Shown piece by piece: positions 15,691 through 24,149 of a DNA stretch of 64,000 nucleotides. A program made the position numbers and the translations under genes. This DNA comes from an uncultured Oscillospiraceae bacterium (lineage in GTDB: Bacteria; Bacillota; Clostridia; Oscillospirales; Oscillospiraceae), in the NCBI GenBank assembly GCA_910578505.1, contig CAJTPV010000004.1:1-64000 (forward strand), read 5' to 3'. Position 1 is the stretch's first letter; each line of letters starts with the position of its first letter. The notes under the pieces are model-generated. The model saw nothing but the letters and a program-made list of their open reading frames with translations, did no database searches and was not told the origin of the DNA.

Positions 15691-16041
15691 TCAGTAGGAG
15701 CCATCATACCGCGCGATCTTGTCGTTGAGCTTGTCCAGGGACTGCTGCATATCCGCGATCCGCGCCGCCAGCTGGTCCCGCTGCCGGACCAGCAGCGCCT
15801 TCCGCGCCAGGGCGGTCTCCTCCCCCTGCCGGAAGAGCCTGACATACTCCGTCAGCGCCTCGATCTGCACGCCGGCGGACCGCATGCACTTCATCAGCTC
15901 GATCCACCGGCACGACTCCTCGTCATAGTTCCGAAATCCGCTCTGGGTGCGCGGGACCGGCGGGATCAGGCCGATCCGCTCATAGTAACGCAGGGTGTCC
16001 GCTGTCAGCGCGTATTTCTCACTGACTTCCGCTATCGTCAT
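15691..16041 (-). CDS. MerR-family transcriptional regulator
   Basis: A 116-residue regulator with the MerR N-terminal winged helix (MTIAEVSEKYALTADTLRYYERIGLIPP) and a C-terminal coiled-coil dimerisation helix (about residues 76-112). There is no cysteine-rich metal site, so the ligand is unknown. The start at 16041 is preferred because GGAGG is 9 nt upstream; an ATG at 16047 is too close to it. It is adjacent to the opp promoter, so it might regulate the transporter, but this is only a positional guess. Confidence 0.88.
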   Translation of the reverse strand: MTIAEVSEKYALTADTLRYYERIGLIPPVPRTQSGFRNYDEESCRWIELMKCMRSAGVQIEALTEYVRLFRQGEETALARKALLVRQRDQLAARIADMQQSLDKLNDKIARYDGSY

Positions 16042-16118
16042 CTGCATTCGCCTCCCCGGCGTCCGCGGCCCGCCGGGACCGCGGTACCGTTTTTGATGCG
16101 CCTGCCGCCTCCCCGCCT

Positions 16119-17123
16119 CTACCGGCGGTTCCGCTTGAGCAGGCGGATATCGTCCCCGAAAAACCGGAGGACCTGGTACTCCCCCTGGATGCGGGAGAGG
16201 GCGGCGGCGCCGTAGCGCTGCCCCAGCTGCTCCACCGTGAGATTGGTGGAGAGCACCGTGTGCCGCTGATTGAGCAGGCGGTCGTTGACCGTCCGGTAGA
16301 ACATCGGGGGGATGAAGTTGGTCATCATCTCCGTACCCAGATCGTCCATAATCAGCAGATCGCAGTTGAGGTACCGGTTGATCTCCCGGTCCGGGTCCTC
16401 CTCGTAGGGGTTCTCCCGGCCAAACTTGGCGCTCTCAAACTGCTGGAAAATATGGCCGGCGGTGTCGTAGACCACGGAGAACCCCCGCTCGCTGACCTCC
16501 CGGGCGATGCAGGCGGACAGGAAGGTCTTGCCCAGGCCCGGCGGGCCGGTGAACAGCAGGTTGCCGCCCCGCCGCTCAAAGGAGCGGGCGTACTCCCGGC
16601 AGATCTCCCGCACCATGCCCATGTTCTCCAGGGGACTGCGGCCATACTCGGGCCACACCTGGGGGCTGTACCAGTCCAGGGAGAAGGTGTCGAAGGACTG
16701 GCTGCCCAGGTCCAGCAGCTTGCTCAGCCGCCGGTTCTGCTCCCGTGTGTAGTAGGCGGACAGGCACCGGCAGGGCGCGCCGTCGGGCAGATAGCCGCTG
16801 TCCTGGCACTGGGGGCAGGCCGGGCCGCCGTCCAGGTAGTCAAAGGGGAAGCCGCCGCCCACCAGCAGCTCGGCCCGCTCCCGCTGCAGCGCCAGATTGC
16901 CGCTGCGCAGCTCCAGCAGGGCCCGCTCCGGGTCGCCGCCCTCCTGGAAGGCGGCCAGCACGATTTTCGCCGCCGTGCCCCGCAGCTGCCGGTCGATGGC
17001 CTCCACCCGTGGCAGACGGCGGTAGACCTCCGCCTCCCGCCGCTCCAGCTCCCGCCGCCGGTCGTCCCGGTCCTGCCGGTACTGCCGGTACGCGGCGGAC
17101 ATGATCTTTGCGTCCCGCGCCAT
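16119..17123 (-). CDS. DnaI/DnaC-like primosomal ATPase (helicase loader)
   Basis: A 334-residue AAA+ protein with an N-terminal region carrying a zinc motif (Cys103, Cys106, Cys118, Cys120), Walker A GPPGLGKT (193-200) and Walker B LLIMDDLG, as in DnaI/DnaC helicase loaders. The coupled upstream gene encodes a DnaD-domain protein, which together implies replication initiation or restart. It begins directly after that gene's stop with no gap. Confidence 0.88.
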   Translation of the reverse strand: MARDAKIMSAAYRQYRQDRDDRRRELERREAEVYRRLPRVEAIDRQLRGTAAKIVLAAFQEGGDPERALLELRSGNLALQRERAELLVGGGFPFDYLDGGPACPQCQDSGYLPDGAPCRCLSAYYTREQNRRLSKLLDLGSQSFDTFSLDWYSPQVWPEYGRSPLENMGMVREICREYARSFERRGGNLLFTGPPGLGKTFLSACIAREVSERGFSVVYDTAGHIFQQFESAKFGRENPYEEDPDREINRYLNCDLLIMDDLGTEMMTNFIPPMFYRTVNDRLLNQRHTVLSTNLTVEQLGQRYGAAALSRIQGEYQVLRFFGDDIRLLKRNRR

Positions 17124-18077
17124 TTATCCGTCCTCCTTTTCGCCCCGCAGCTGCCGCAGGTACTGCTCCATCCGGGCCATATCGTCCTGGGCCGCCGGGC
17201 CAGCGGCAGTCGCCGGACCAGCCGGCTCCCGCCGGGGGGCGGGCCGGTCGCCGCCGGCAACTTCTTTTACTGTATGCAGGCCCTTGGCGTGCCAGTTTTT
17301 GAGAATTTTGTCCATGTAGGCCCACCGCAGCTCCTTACACTTGAGAATAGTCTTGTCGTAGGCCGACTCGATGACCTCGCTGTCAAAGCCCATGTCGTTC
17401 CAGCTGAGCAGATAGCGCTCCTCGGTGGGGGAGGGCTGCCGGTCCCCCAGCCGCAGCAGGGCCATCAGCCGGGGCAGGGCCGCCCGGTCCTGGTGGTATT
17501 TGTTGATGTAAGCGGAGGCGGCGGCCTGGTCCATCAGGCCCAGCCGCGCCCAGATAAAGCCCTCCTTCTCAATCTGCCGCATGGTCAGCCGGCGGCCCCG
17601 CCCGCCCTGCAGGGCGGCCCGCTCCACGCAGAACCCCACCAGCAGGAAGATCACGTCCGCCGGGATGCCCAGCTGGTCGTACAGCGTCAGCAGCGACGCC
17701 AGGTCCGGCGTGGTCAGCTTTTTCCCCAGCTTGTCCTCCACCGCGCCGGTCAGGGCGGCGAACTCGGCCCCCTCCATGGCCCTGGCCATATCGGCCCTGG
17801 TGTACTCCGGCCTCTGCTCCGCCGGCGGGGGCGGCGGAACGTCGGCCTGGGGCCGGGAGATGAGGCCCTGCCGGGCCAGCGCGCCCAGGGCCCGCTGCAG
17901 GCGCTCCGCCGGCCAGCGCAGCTGCTCGCGCAGCTTCTCCGCGCTGCCCCTGCCCCGCAGCAGGGCGAGGTACACCAGCGCGCCGTCGCCGTCGCCGGAC
18001 TCGATCAGACGCCGGGCCGCCGCGCCGGGCACGATGACGCTCTCCTCCTCCGGCAGATGCAGGACATATCCGCTCAC
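17124..18077 (-). CDS. DnaD-domain replication initiation protein
   Basis: This 317-residue protein has a winged-helix N-terminal region (about 1-75), a Pro-rich linker and two DnaD/DnaB-type segments: residues about 100-165, and 210-270 with SWNDMGFDSEVIESAYDKTILKCKELRWAYMDKIL. The YxxxILxxW-like motif (YMDKILKNW) is characteristic. Family members remodel DNA and help load the replicative helicase with DnaI. It is immediately followed by the DnaI-like gene. Confidence 0.85.
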   Translation of the reverse strand: MSGYVLHLPEEESVIVPGAAARRLIESGDGDGALVYLALLRGRGSAEKLREQLRWPAERLQRALGALARQGLISRPQADVPPPPPAEQRPEYTRADMARAMEGAEFAALTGAVEDKLGKKLTTPDLASLLTLYDQLGIPADVIFLLVGFCVERAALQGGRGRRLTMRQIEKEGFIWARLGLMDQAAASAYINKYHQDRAALPRLMALLRLGDRQPSPTEERYLLSWNDMGFDSEVIESAYDKTILKCKELRWAYMDKILKNWHAKGLHTVKEVAGGDRPAPRREPAGPATAAGPAAQDDMARMEQYLRQLRGEKEDG

Positions 18078-18257
18078 TCCTCCGCCCCCCTTCGTTTTAC
18101 GATATTCTACATTTTACACGAAAACAGGGCTTTCGTAAAGAGGGAACTTTCCCCCCCGCCGGGCGGGAGGGTTTCCGGCGGAATACGGCCGATGATGCAT
18201 CCCCCTGTCATACGGTATAATGGCTCTTGAAATATTTTACACAAAGGAGGAGCAACC

Positions 18258-18857
18258 GTGAAGAACACCTATGGCTATGTGAGGGTATCCACGCAGCTGC
18301 AGAATGAGGCCCGCCAGCTGGCGGCGATGCGGGCGTTCGGCGTGTTGGACGAGCACATCATTGTGGAAAAGCAGTCGGGGAAGGATTTCGAGCGGCCTCT
18401 CTATCAGGGCCTGATGGGGATGCTGCGGCAGGGGGACATATTGGTGGTGCAGAGCATCGACCGGCTGGGACGCAATTACACGGAAATCCTTGACCAGTGG
18501 CGGATCATCACCAAGGAGCGGAAGGCGGCGATTGTCGTGCTGGACATGCCGCTGCTGGACACGCGGGCGGGGCGGGACCTGACCGGGACGCTGATTGCGG
18601 ACATTGTGCTCCAGCTGCTCAGCTATGTGGCGCAGAGGGAGCGGGACAGCATCCGCCAGCGGCAGGCCGAGGGCATCGCGGCGGCCAAGGCGCGGGGCGT
18701 GCACTTTGGCCGCAAACGCCTGGATGTGCCGGAGGGGTTTGCGGATATGGTACAAATCTGGGGGTACGGCGGGATTTCCGCCACGGTTGCCGCGAAGAAG
18801 CTGGGGATGTCACGGGATACCTTCCTGCGCCGGGCGAAAGAATTTTCTGCAATCTGA
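18258..18857 (+). CDS. serine recombinase (resolvase/invertase family)
   Basis: A 199-residue small serine recombinase: the catalytic serine is in YGYVRVST (Ser11), with the conserved QSIDRLGRN, a long E helix and a C-terminal helix-turn-helix (GGISATVAAKKLGMSRDTFLRRAKEF). Such enzymes resolve or invert DNA at short sites. AAAGGAGGAG lies 6-8 nt upstream of the GTG start. A hairpin repeat (18,869) follows the stop, and a second copy lies at 19,427, so the enzyme could act on neighbouring DNA, though no crossover site is proven. Confidence 0.9.
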   Translation: MKNTYGYVRVSTQLQNEARQLAAMRAFGVLDEHIIVEKQSGKDFERPLYQGLMGMLRQGDILVVQSIDRLGRNYTEILDQWRIITKERKAAIVVLDMPLLDTRAGRDLTGTLIADIVLQLLSYVAQRERDSIRQRQAEGIAAAKARGVHFGRKRLDVPEGFADMVQIWGYGGISATVAAKKLGMSRDTFLRRAKEFSAI

Positions 18858-18868
18858 AGATTGCTATA

Positions 18869-18917
18869 AACTGCCGGAATCCCACAGCCCTGTGGAATTC
18901 CGGCAGTCTGTTATGCC
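18869..18917. repeat. 49-bp hairpin repeat, copy 1
   Basis: The copy begins AACTGCCGGAATCCCACAG and folds as CTGCCGGAAT(c)CCACAG against CTGTGG(a)ATTCCGGCAG, a near-perfect 16-bp stem with a bulge. It differs from the copy at 19,427-19,475 at one position. The two direct repeats bracket the antitoxin gene and the truncated toxin fragment. Confidence 0.85.
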
Positions 18918-18954
18918 CTGCTCAGCGCCGGATGTCCGCTTCATAACCGGCAGC

Positions 18955-19242
18955 TCACCTGGCAGCGTTTGGTTGAAATTCAATTTTCAGCGTCATACCC
19001 ATGCCCCTTGCCAACCGCTGCAGCGTACGGACAGAGGGGTTTGCAGAACCCTGTTCCAGCTTGCTGATGTCTCCCTGGGCAATGCCGGTTTTCTGCGCAA
19101 GCTGCTGTTGCGTCATGCCGCTTTGCTCCCTGGCATCAATCATAGCCTGCGCCACAGCTAAAGCGGGCTGAAGTGACTCCCACTCGGCACGAAAAGCCGG
19201 GTCTCTCATCTTCTCGGCAAGATGTTTCTCAAAATCATCCAT
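18955..19242 (-). CDS. XRE-family antitoxin (HigA-like)
   Basis: A 95-residue protein with a helix-turn-helix of the HigA/XRE type (GMTQQQLAQKTGIAQGDISKLEQGSANPSVRTLQRLARGMGMTL) and an N-terminal acidic helix. The preferred start is ATG 19242, with AAAGGAG 7 nt upstream; a GTG at 19245 is also possible. Upstream on the same strand, and overlapping by a few bases, is the C-terminal part of a RelE/HigB-type toxin, the usual toxin-first order. With the toxin truncated, the antitoxin is now effectively solitary. Confidence 0.85.
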   Translation of the reverse strand: MDDFEKHLAEKMRDPAFRAEWESLQPALAVAQAMIDAREQSGMTQQQLAQKTGIAQGDISKLEQGSANPSVRTLQRLARGMGMTLKIEFQPNAAR

Positions 19243-19426
19243 CACTTTTCTCCTTTCGGCTCAAAAAATCGGCGCGGTATTTTTTAGCGGCAGCAATCTC
19301 CGCTGCCGGAGTTTTTGGGGTTTTCTTCACAAAGCCATTCGTCAGAACAATTCGCTTCCCATCATAGAAAAAATAGAGTGGACCTGCCCAGAATCTTGTC
19401 TCAAGAAATTTGGGGAAACAATCCAG
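19235..19426 (-). pseudogene. truncated RelE/HigB-type toxin (Gp49-like) fragment
   Basis: The frame encodes FLETRFWAGPLYFFYDGKR followed by IVLTNGFVKKTPKTPAAEI and AAAKKYRADFLSR, the C-terminal half of phage Gp49-like RelE/HigB toxins (usually about 110 aa). The N-terminal half is missing. The coding sequence runs straight into the hairpin repeat at 19,427-19,475, and no start codon is available before an upstream stop. It overlaps the antitoxin start, as in intact higBA pairs. Confidence 0.75.
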
Positions 19427-19475
19427 AACTGCCGGAATCCCACAGCGCTGTGGAATTCCGGCAGTCTGTTATGCC
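19427..19475. repeat. 49-bp hairpin repeat, copy 2
   Basis: This is the same sequence as 18,869-18,917 apart from one base (G for C in the loop), in direct orientation. It marks the point where the toxin fragment is truncated, and is only 5 bases from the stop codon of the Cof-type phosphatase gene. Confidence 0.85.
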
Positions 19476-19479
19476 GCTA

Positions 19480-20301
19480 TCAGAACAGGAACCGCTCGAT
19501 CACCTCTGCGATCCCGTCGTGGTTGTTGTCCCGCTCCGTCACATAGCCGGCGGCGGCCTTTGCCTCCGGGACCGCGTTGCACATAGCCACGCCCATGCCG
19601 GCGGCCAGAATCATGGTCACATCGTTGGCCTCATCGCCGACCGCCACGGTATTCTCCCGCGGCACATCCAGGACCCTGCACAGCTCCTGCACGGCCCCGC
19701 CCTTGCTCATGCCCACAGGCACCACCTCCAGGTAGTACCGGCTGGAGAAAAAGCAGTCCGCCTGCCCCCCCATGTTCGCAAGGACCCACCGCTCCATGTC
19801 CGCCACCGGCTCATGGTCCTGAAAGTCGATCATCAGCGCCTTCACCGACGGGGCCGTCAGCCCGGTGCGGATATCCTCCGTCACCCGGAAGTCCAGCTCA
19901 ATGCCCGCGCAGTACCGCCGGGCCACCGCCGGATCGCAGCGGCGCTCAATGACCACCGTGTCGTCGGCGTCGTAGGCCTGAATATGGACGTTCCGCCGCC
20001 GGGCCTCGTCAAACACCCGGTAAAGGCTCTCGTTGTCCAGGGTGCGCCGGAAAATCTCCCGCCCCTGGGAGCAGTCGTAGATCACCGCGCCGTTGTAGGC
20101 GATGACATAGCAGCCCTCCCCGGCCAGACCCAGCCGCCGGGCCTGGAGCAGCGCGCTCTGCAGGGGCCGGCCGGAGGTCACCACCACCTGGTGGCCCATC
20201 CCCATGGCCCGCTCAATGGCCGCCCGGTTGCCCGGTGTGATCTCCTTCCGGTCGTTGAGCAGGGTGCCGTCCAGGTCCAGAAATAAGATTTTTTTCTCCA
20301 T
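19480..20301 (-). CDS. Cof-type HAD-IIB sugar/nucleotide phosphatase
   Basis: A 273-residue HAD hydrolase. The nucleophile motif is LDLDGTLLND, motif II lies around VVTSGRP, and the C-terminal GMSKGGAVQELC lysine and VGDEANDVTMI motif IV are typical of Cof/YidA phosphatases (cap type C2). Substrates are usually sugar phosphates or flavin nucleotides; none can be assigned here. It lies 18 nt downstream of ptsI on the same strand and may be cotranscribed. Confidence 0.9.
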   Translation of the reverse strand: MEKKILFLDLDGTLLNDRKEITPGNRAAIERAMGMGHQVVVTSGRPLQSALLQARRLGLAGEGCYVIAYNGAVIYDCSQGREIFRRTLDNESLYRVFDEARRRNVHIQAYDADDTVVIERRCDPAVARRYCAGIELDFRVTEDIRTGLTAPSVKALMIDFQDHEPVADMERWVLANMGGQADCFFSSRYYLEVVPVGMSKGGAVQELCRVLDVPRENTVAVGDEANDVTMILAAGMGVAMCNAVPEAKAAAGYVTERDNNHDGIAEVIERFLF

Positions 20302-20319
20302 ACAGCGCCGGGACCGCCC

Positions 20320-21975
20320 TCAGCACTCCAGCAGCTTCAGGTCGCAGGTCTTGGCGATGCTCTTGCGCAGCTCGGCCCGCAGGGGCAGCACGCTGGAGGG
20401 GGATACGCTCAGCTCGTCCAGATCCATGGCCAGGAAGGTGGGCAGCAGCGTCAGGTCCGCGCCCAGCTCGCCGCAGATGCCGATCCAGATGCCGTTCCTG
20501 TGGGCGGCGTCGGCGGCCATCTTCAGCGCCCGCAGCACGGCGGGGTGGTGGGGGTCAAAGAACTTGCCCAGGTCGTTGCACTGCCGGTCGCAGGCCAGGG
20601 TATACTGGGTCAGGTCGTTGGTGCCCACGGAGAAGAAGTCGCACAGCTTCGCCAGCTCGTCGGCGATGAACACGGAAGCCGGGGTCTCGATCATGATGCC
20701 GATCTCGGTGTCCGGATTGAAGGGGATGCCCTCCTCGGTCAGCTCCTGCATCACGCTCTTGCAGGCCCGGCGGCACTCCTTCAGCTCCCACACGGAGGTG
20801 ATCATGGGGAACATGATGGCCACCTTGCCGTAGGCGGAGGCCCGGTACAGGGCCCGCAGCTGGGTGCGGAACACCTCCGGACGGTTCAGGCAGATGCGGA
20901 TGGCCCGCACGCCCATGGCCGGGTTCTCCTCCTTCTCCAGCTGGAAGTAATCCACCTGTTTGTCCGCGCCGATGTCCAGGGTGCGGATGATGACCCGCTT
21001 GCCCTCCATGGCCGCGGCCACGGCCTTATAGGCCTCAAACTGCTCATCCTCAGTGGGGTAGTCGTTGGTGGCCAGGTAGAGGAACTCGGAGCGGAACAGG
21101 CCCACGCCCTGGCCGTCGTTGCTCTTCACCGCCGCCACGTCGTCCGGGGAGCCGATGTTGCAGTAGACGTTGATGTGCTTGCCGTCCAGGGTCACGTCCT
21201 CCTGCCCCTTCATGGTCTGGAGCAGCTTTTTCATCTCCGCCTGCTTGGCGTACTTGTCCTGGAAGGTCTTCGCCGTCAGCTCGTCGGGGTCGATGACCAG
21301 GCGGCCCACCTGGCCGTCGATATATGCCACCCGACCGGCGTACTCCTCCTTCAGGCTGTCCCCCAGACCGCAGATGGCGGGGATGCCCATGGTCCGGGCC
21401 AGGATGGCAGTGTGGCTGTTGCCGGAGCCGCCCTGGGTGGCAAAGGCCAGAATCTTGCTCTTGTCCAGCTGCACCGTCTCAGAGGGGGCCAGGTCGTCGG
21501 CAGCCAGAATCACCGGCTCCTCAGAGTCGATGCCGCCGGCCACAACGCCCATCAGGTTGTTCAGGAGACGGCGGGTCACATCCAGCACGTCCGCCGCCCG
21601 GGCCTGCATATAGGCGTCGTCCATGTTGGCGAACATGGACGAGAACTGCCTGCCCGCCTCCTGGACGGCGTACTCGATATTGCACTGCTCGTCCTCCAGC
21701 ACGGTCATGATATTCTCCACATAGTCCTCGTCCTCCACAAACATGCTGTGGGTCTCGAAGAGAATGGCGGACTCGTCGCCGGCCTCCTCCCTGGCCTTGT
21801 CGGCCAGCACGGCCAGCTGCTCCATAGACTTCTTCTGGGCCTCGGCCAGCCGGGCTTTCTCCGCCGCAATGTCCGCAGCCGCAGTCTTGGTCACCGTGGT
21901 GTCCGCGCGCTGATAGAAATAGAGCGTACCCTTCTCCACACCGGCGGAAACGCCCTTGCCCTGCATTAAGATCAT
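20320..21975 (-). CDS. ptsI: PTS Enzyme I (phosphoenolpyruvate-protein phosphotransferase)
   Basis: Enzyme I (551 aa) transfers phosphate from PEP to HPr. The active-site histidine is in GGSGNSHTAILAR. The PEP-binding barrel signatures include GVGLFRSEFLYL, MGVRAIRICL and EIGIMIETPASVFIADEL, and the catalytic Cys lies in GICGELGAD. The ATG at 21975 is preceded by GGAG 9 nt upstream; a longer in-frame extension lacks similarity. It follows ptsH with an 80-nt gap. It would energise the ascorbate PTS encoded at 24-26.6 kb. Confidence 0.95.
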   Translation of the reverse strand: MILMQGKGVSAGVEKGTLYFYQRADTTVTKTAAADIAAEKARLAEAQKKSMEQLAVLADKAREEAGDESAILFETHSMFVEDEDYVENIMTVLEDEQCNIEYAVQEAGRQFSSMFANMDDAYMQARAADVLDVTRRLLNNLMGVVAGGIDSEEPVILAADDLAPSETVQLDKSKILAFATQGGSGNSHTAILARTMGIPAICGLGDSLKEEYAGRVAYIDGQVGRLVIDPDELTAKTFQDKYAKQAEMKKLLQTMKGQEDVTLDGKHINVYCNIGSPDDVAAVKSNDGQGVGLFRSEFLYLATNDYPTEDEQFEAYKAVAAAMEGKRVIIRTLDIGADKQVDYFQLEKEENPAMGVRAIRICLNRPEVFRTQLRALYRASAYGKVAIMFPMITSVWELKECRRACKSVMQELTEEGIPFNPDTEIGIMIETPASVFIADELAKLCDFFSVGTNDLTQYTLACDRQCNDLGKFFDPHHPAVLRALKMAADAAHRNGIWIGICGELGADLTLLPTFLAMDLDELSVSPSSVLPLRAELRKSIAKTCDLKLLEC

Positions 21976-22057
21976 AATCAAGCACTCCAAAATTTTCCAT
22001 AGAAAAGGGGAACGCCATACCCCCCTTGCGGGCCGGCGCTCCCCCACAAAATTTTTC

Positions 22058-22318
22058 TTACAGATTCTGCTCAAAGAACTCCTGCAGCGCCTTATAGGCC
22101 TCTTCCTCAGCAGCGCCCTCCACCGTTACGGTCACCTCGGTGTCCTTCTTCACGGCCAGGCCCATCAGCATCATCAGCTGGCTGAGCTTTACGGTCTTCT
22201 CACCCTTGGTCAGCGTTGCGGTGGTGTCGGGGAAGCTCTTGGCCAGCTTGGCCAGCTGGCCTGCGGGGCGGGCGTGGATGCCCAGGGGATCCTTGATGGT
22301 GTAAGTGAACTGCTTCAT
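22058..22318 (-). CDS. ptsH: phosphocarrier protein HPr
   Basis: This 86-residue protein has the phosphorylated His15 (GIHARPAG) and a serine exactly at position 46 (KLSQLMMLMGLAV), the regulatory site used by HPr kinase in Firmicutes. The usual ANAKSIM segment around Ser46 is replaced by KTVKLSQLM, a divergence worth noting. It is expected to relay phosphate from Enzyme I to the IIA domain. Confidence 0.93.
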   Translation of the reverse strand: MKQFTYTIKDPLGIHARPAGQLAKLAKSFPDTTATLTKGEKTVKLSQLMMLMGLAVKKDTEVTVTVEGAAEEEAYKALQEFFEQNL

Positions 22319-22388
22319 AGTATTGACTCCTTTTTCTGAAATATTTTAGTCAAACACGGGGATTGCGGGGCCCCGTGCAGCTATCCGG

Positions 22389-23189
22389 TTATTCCGGCGT
22401 CTCGCCGTCCCAATCCGGGAAGTCGCTGCGCCGGACCTGCACCACGGTCATGCCGATCTCGCGCAGCCGCTCAATGACATCCATGGGGGCCTCCTCGTCG
22501 GTGATAATGGTCCCCGGCTTCCCCAAGGAGCAGCTGGCATACGTTCCCGTCCTGCCAATCTTCGTGTGGTCGGCAAGCACAAAATATTCATAGGCATGGC
22601 TGATCATTGTCTCATTGACGCCGATTGCGGTGGGAACGCCGTAGAGGACCTCGCCCTGGGGCGAGATGCCGGTACAGCCGATAAACGCTTTCTCCGCCTG
22701 CATCATCAACAGATTCCGCATGGTACAATCGCCCGTCATAATAACGCCCTGGCCGCGCACCAGGCCGCCCAACAGCGTGATCTCCACCCCCGGCGGAAAG
22801 CTGCGCCCGGCGGCGGCGGCGTTATTGGTGAAAACATGGACGGTCTTGTCTTCCATATAATTGAGAATCTGCAGCGCTGTCGAGCTTCCGCTGATGAACA
22901 CATAATCGCCGTCCGCCACCAGGGAGGCGGCGTAGCGGCTGATGAGCTGGCGGCAGAGGAACACCTCGTCCCTCTCCGCCGGCGAGGCTGCCATGGGATC
23001 GACCGTCGCCCCGCCGTAAAAGCGGCCCACGAGGCCCTGGTCCTCCAGGATCTGCAGGTCCCGGCGGACCGTCATGAGGGATACGTTGAAATATGCGGCA
23101 AGCTCTTCGACCTTGATGGTCTGTCGGTCCCGGATCATGGAGAGCATCTTCCCGCGCCGGGCGTCGATGGACTGTCGGCCTCGTTTCAT
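22389..23189 (-). CDS. DeoR-family sugar regulator
   Basis: A 266-residue regulator with the DeoR helix-turn-helix (RQTIKVEELAAYFNVSLMTVRRDLQILEDQGLVGRFYGGA) and the C-terminal sugar-phosphate-binding domain (FISGSSTALQIL, AFIGCTGI, ADHTKIGRTG). Members bind phosphorylated sugars. It sits between ptsHI and the ascorbate PTS genes, so it is the nearest candidate regulator of the ula operons, like UlaR, which is also DeoR-type. Its gene follows the HAD gene by 25 nt. Confidence 0.9.
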   Translation of the reverse strand: MKRGRQSIDARRGKMLSMIRDRQTIKVEELAAYFNVSLMTVRRDLQILEDQGLVGRFYGGATVDPMAASPAERDEVFLCRQLISRYAASLVADGDYVFISGSSTALQILNYMEDKTVHVFTNNAAAAGRSFPPGVEITLLGGLVRGQGVIMTGDCTMRNLLMMQAEKAFIGCTGISPQGEVLYGVPTAIGVNETMISHAYEYFVLADHTKIGRTGTYASCSLGKPGTIITDEEAPMDVIERLREIGMTVVQVRRSDFPDWDGETPE

Positions 23190-23214
23190 TGGGTGGACTC
23201 CTTACTGTGTGCTT

Positions 23215-23901
23215 TCATAAAGATCGGGCCAGGCCGGGCAGCTCCGCCAGGGAGGCGACGCGCCGGATGGAACCCTCGCACGGGCGCTCCTCCGGACACA
23301 GCCAGACAGGGAGCATCCCGGCGGCCAGAGCGCCGCGGGCGTCCATCTCCAGGCTGTCGCCCACAAATGCGCACTGCCCCGGCTCGCAGCCGGCCTTTTG
23401 GGCGCAGAGGGCAAAGAACCTGGGCGCCGGCTTCTCCGCGCCGGCCTCCTCGCTGCTGACCATAAAGTCCATGGCCTCCAGCACGCCCAGCCGCTCCAGC
23501 TTGGCGAACTGGTACTCGGCGGTCATATTGGTGCCCACCCCCAGGCGGAACCCCTGCTCCTTCAGGGCGGCCATACAGTCCGCCAGGCCCGCTCCGGGCT
23601 CCATGGCGTCCAGAAAAGTAGACCAATAGAGCTCCGCCATCCGGGGAGCCCCGCCCATGTGCCGGCCCAGCTCCTCCAGCATGATCTGATAGCGGATGAG
23701 CCGGTTGTGGATGGCGGCGGTAACAGAGCCCACCCGCTCCTGCAAGAGCTGGTTTCCCCGCTTGTGCAGGGCAATGAACGCATCGGGCGTCAAGCCATAG
23801 GCCCGGCAGGCGTACGCCGATACTGCGCGGAAAGCCGCCTGATGGGCCGCATCGTAGTCATAGAGCGTATTATCAATATCAAACAGGAAAGTCTTTATCA
23901 T
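23215..23901 (-). CDS. HAD-superfamily phosphatase (YjjG/GS1-like)
   Basis: A 228-residue HAD hydrolase with motif I LFDIDNTLYDYD, motif II around GVGTNMTAEYQ and motif IV FVGDSLEMDARGALAAGM. The helical cap (about residues 18-85) fits YjjG/5'-nucleotidase-like phosphatases. The first methionine with the HAD strand directly following is at 23901; an in-frame ATG at 23925 is possible. A consensus promoter lies at 23943-23971. It probably forms a unit with the downstream DeoR gene. Confidence 0.85.
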   Translation of the reverse strand: MIKTFLFDIDNTLYDYDAAHQAAFRAVSAYACRAYGLTPDAFIALHKRGNQLLQERVGSVTAAIHNRLIRYQIMLEELGRHMGGAPRMAELYWSTFLDAMEPGAGLADCMAALKEQGFRLGVGTNMTAEYQFAKLERLGVLEAMDFMVSSEEAGAEKPAPRFFALCAQKAGCEPGQCAFVGDSLEMDARGALAAGMLPVWLCPEERPCEGSIRRVASLAELPGLARSL

Positions 23902-23942
23902 AGCTCTGAAGTATTGTCCTATCATTGTCAGACTTTTATCAT

Positions 23943-23971
23943 ACTATATCACCAAATTTTGCCCTCGTCAA
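23943..23971 (-). promoter_or_regulatory. promoter of the HAD-deoR unit
   Basis: On the minus strand TTGACG (23971-23966) and TATAGT (23948-23943) are 17 nt apart, about 35 bases before the HAD start. Confidence 0.75.
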
Positions 23972-24094
23972 GAAAAAATCCCTGTTCTTTCCAACCAAAT
24001 TCCATCAAGACCAGTCAATCCGCGGTTAGCGGACGATAATCCGCCTGAAGCGAACAAAAATCCAGAAATTGTAAGAACCGGCGCATAGGCGCAA

Positions 24095-24122
24095 GGGGGT
24101 CCGGGAGCAGATCCGGACCCCC
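24095..24122. terminator. GC-rich hairpin after ulaB
   Basis: GGGGGTCCGG (24095-24104) pairs with CCGGACCCCC (24113-24122). It lies 28 bases past the ulaB stop and could end the PTS operon, but no T tract follows. Confidence 0.5.
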
Positions 24123-24149
24123 TCAGACGGGGCGATGGGACAGGAGCGA

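Noticed and set aside
18869..19475. CRISPR-like repeats
   Set aside because: Only two copies, about 558 bases apart, with a gene between them; they are hairpin repeats, not a CRISPR array.
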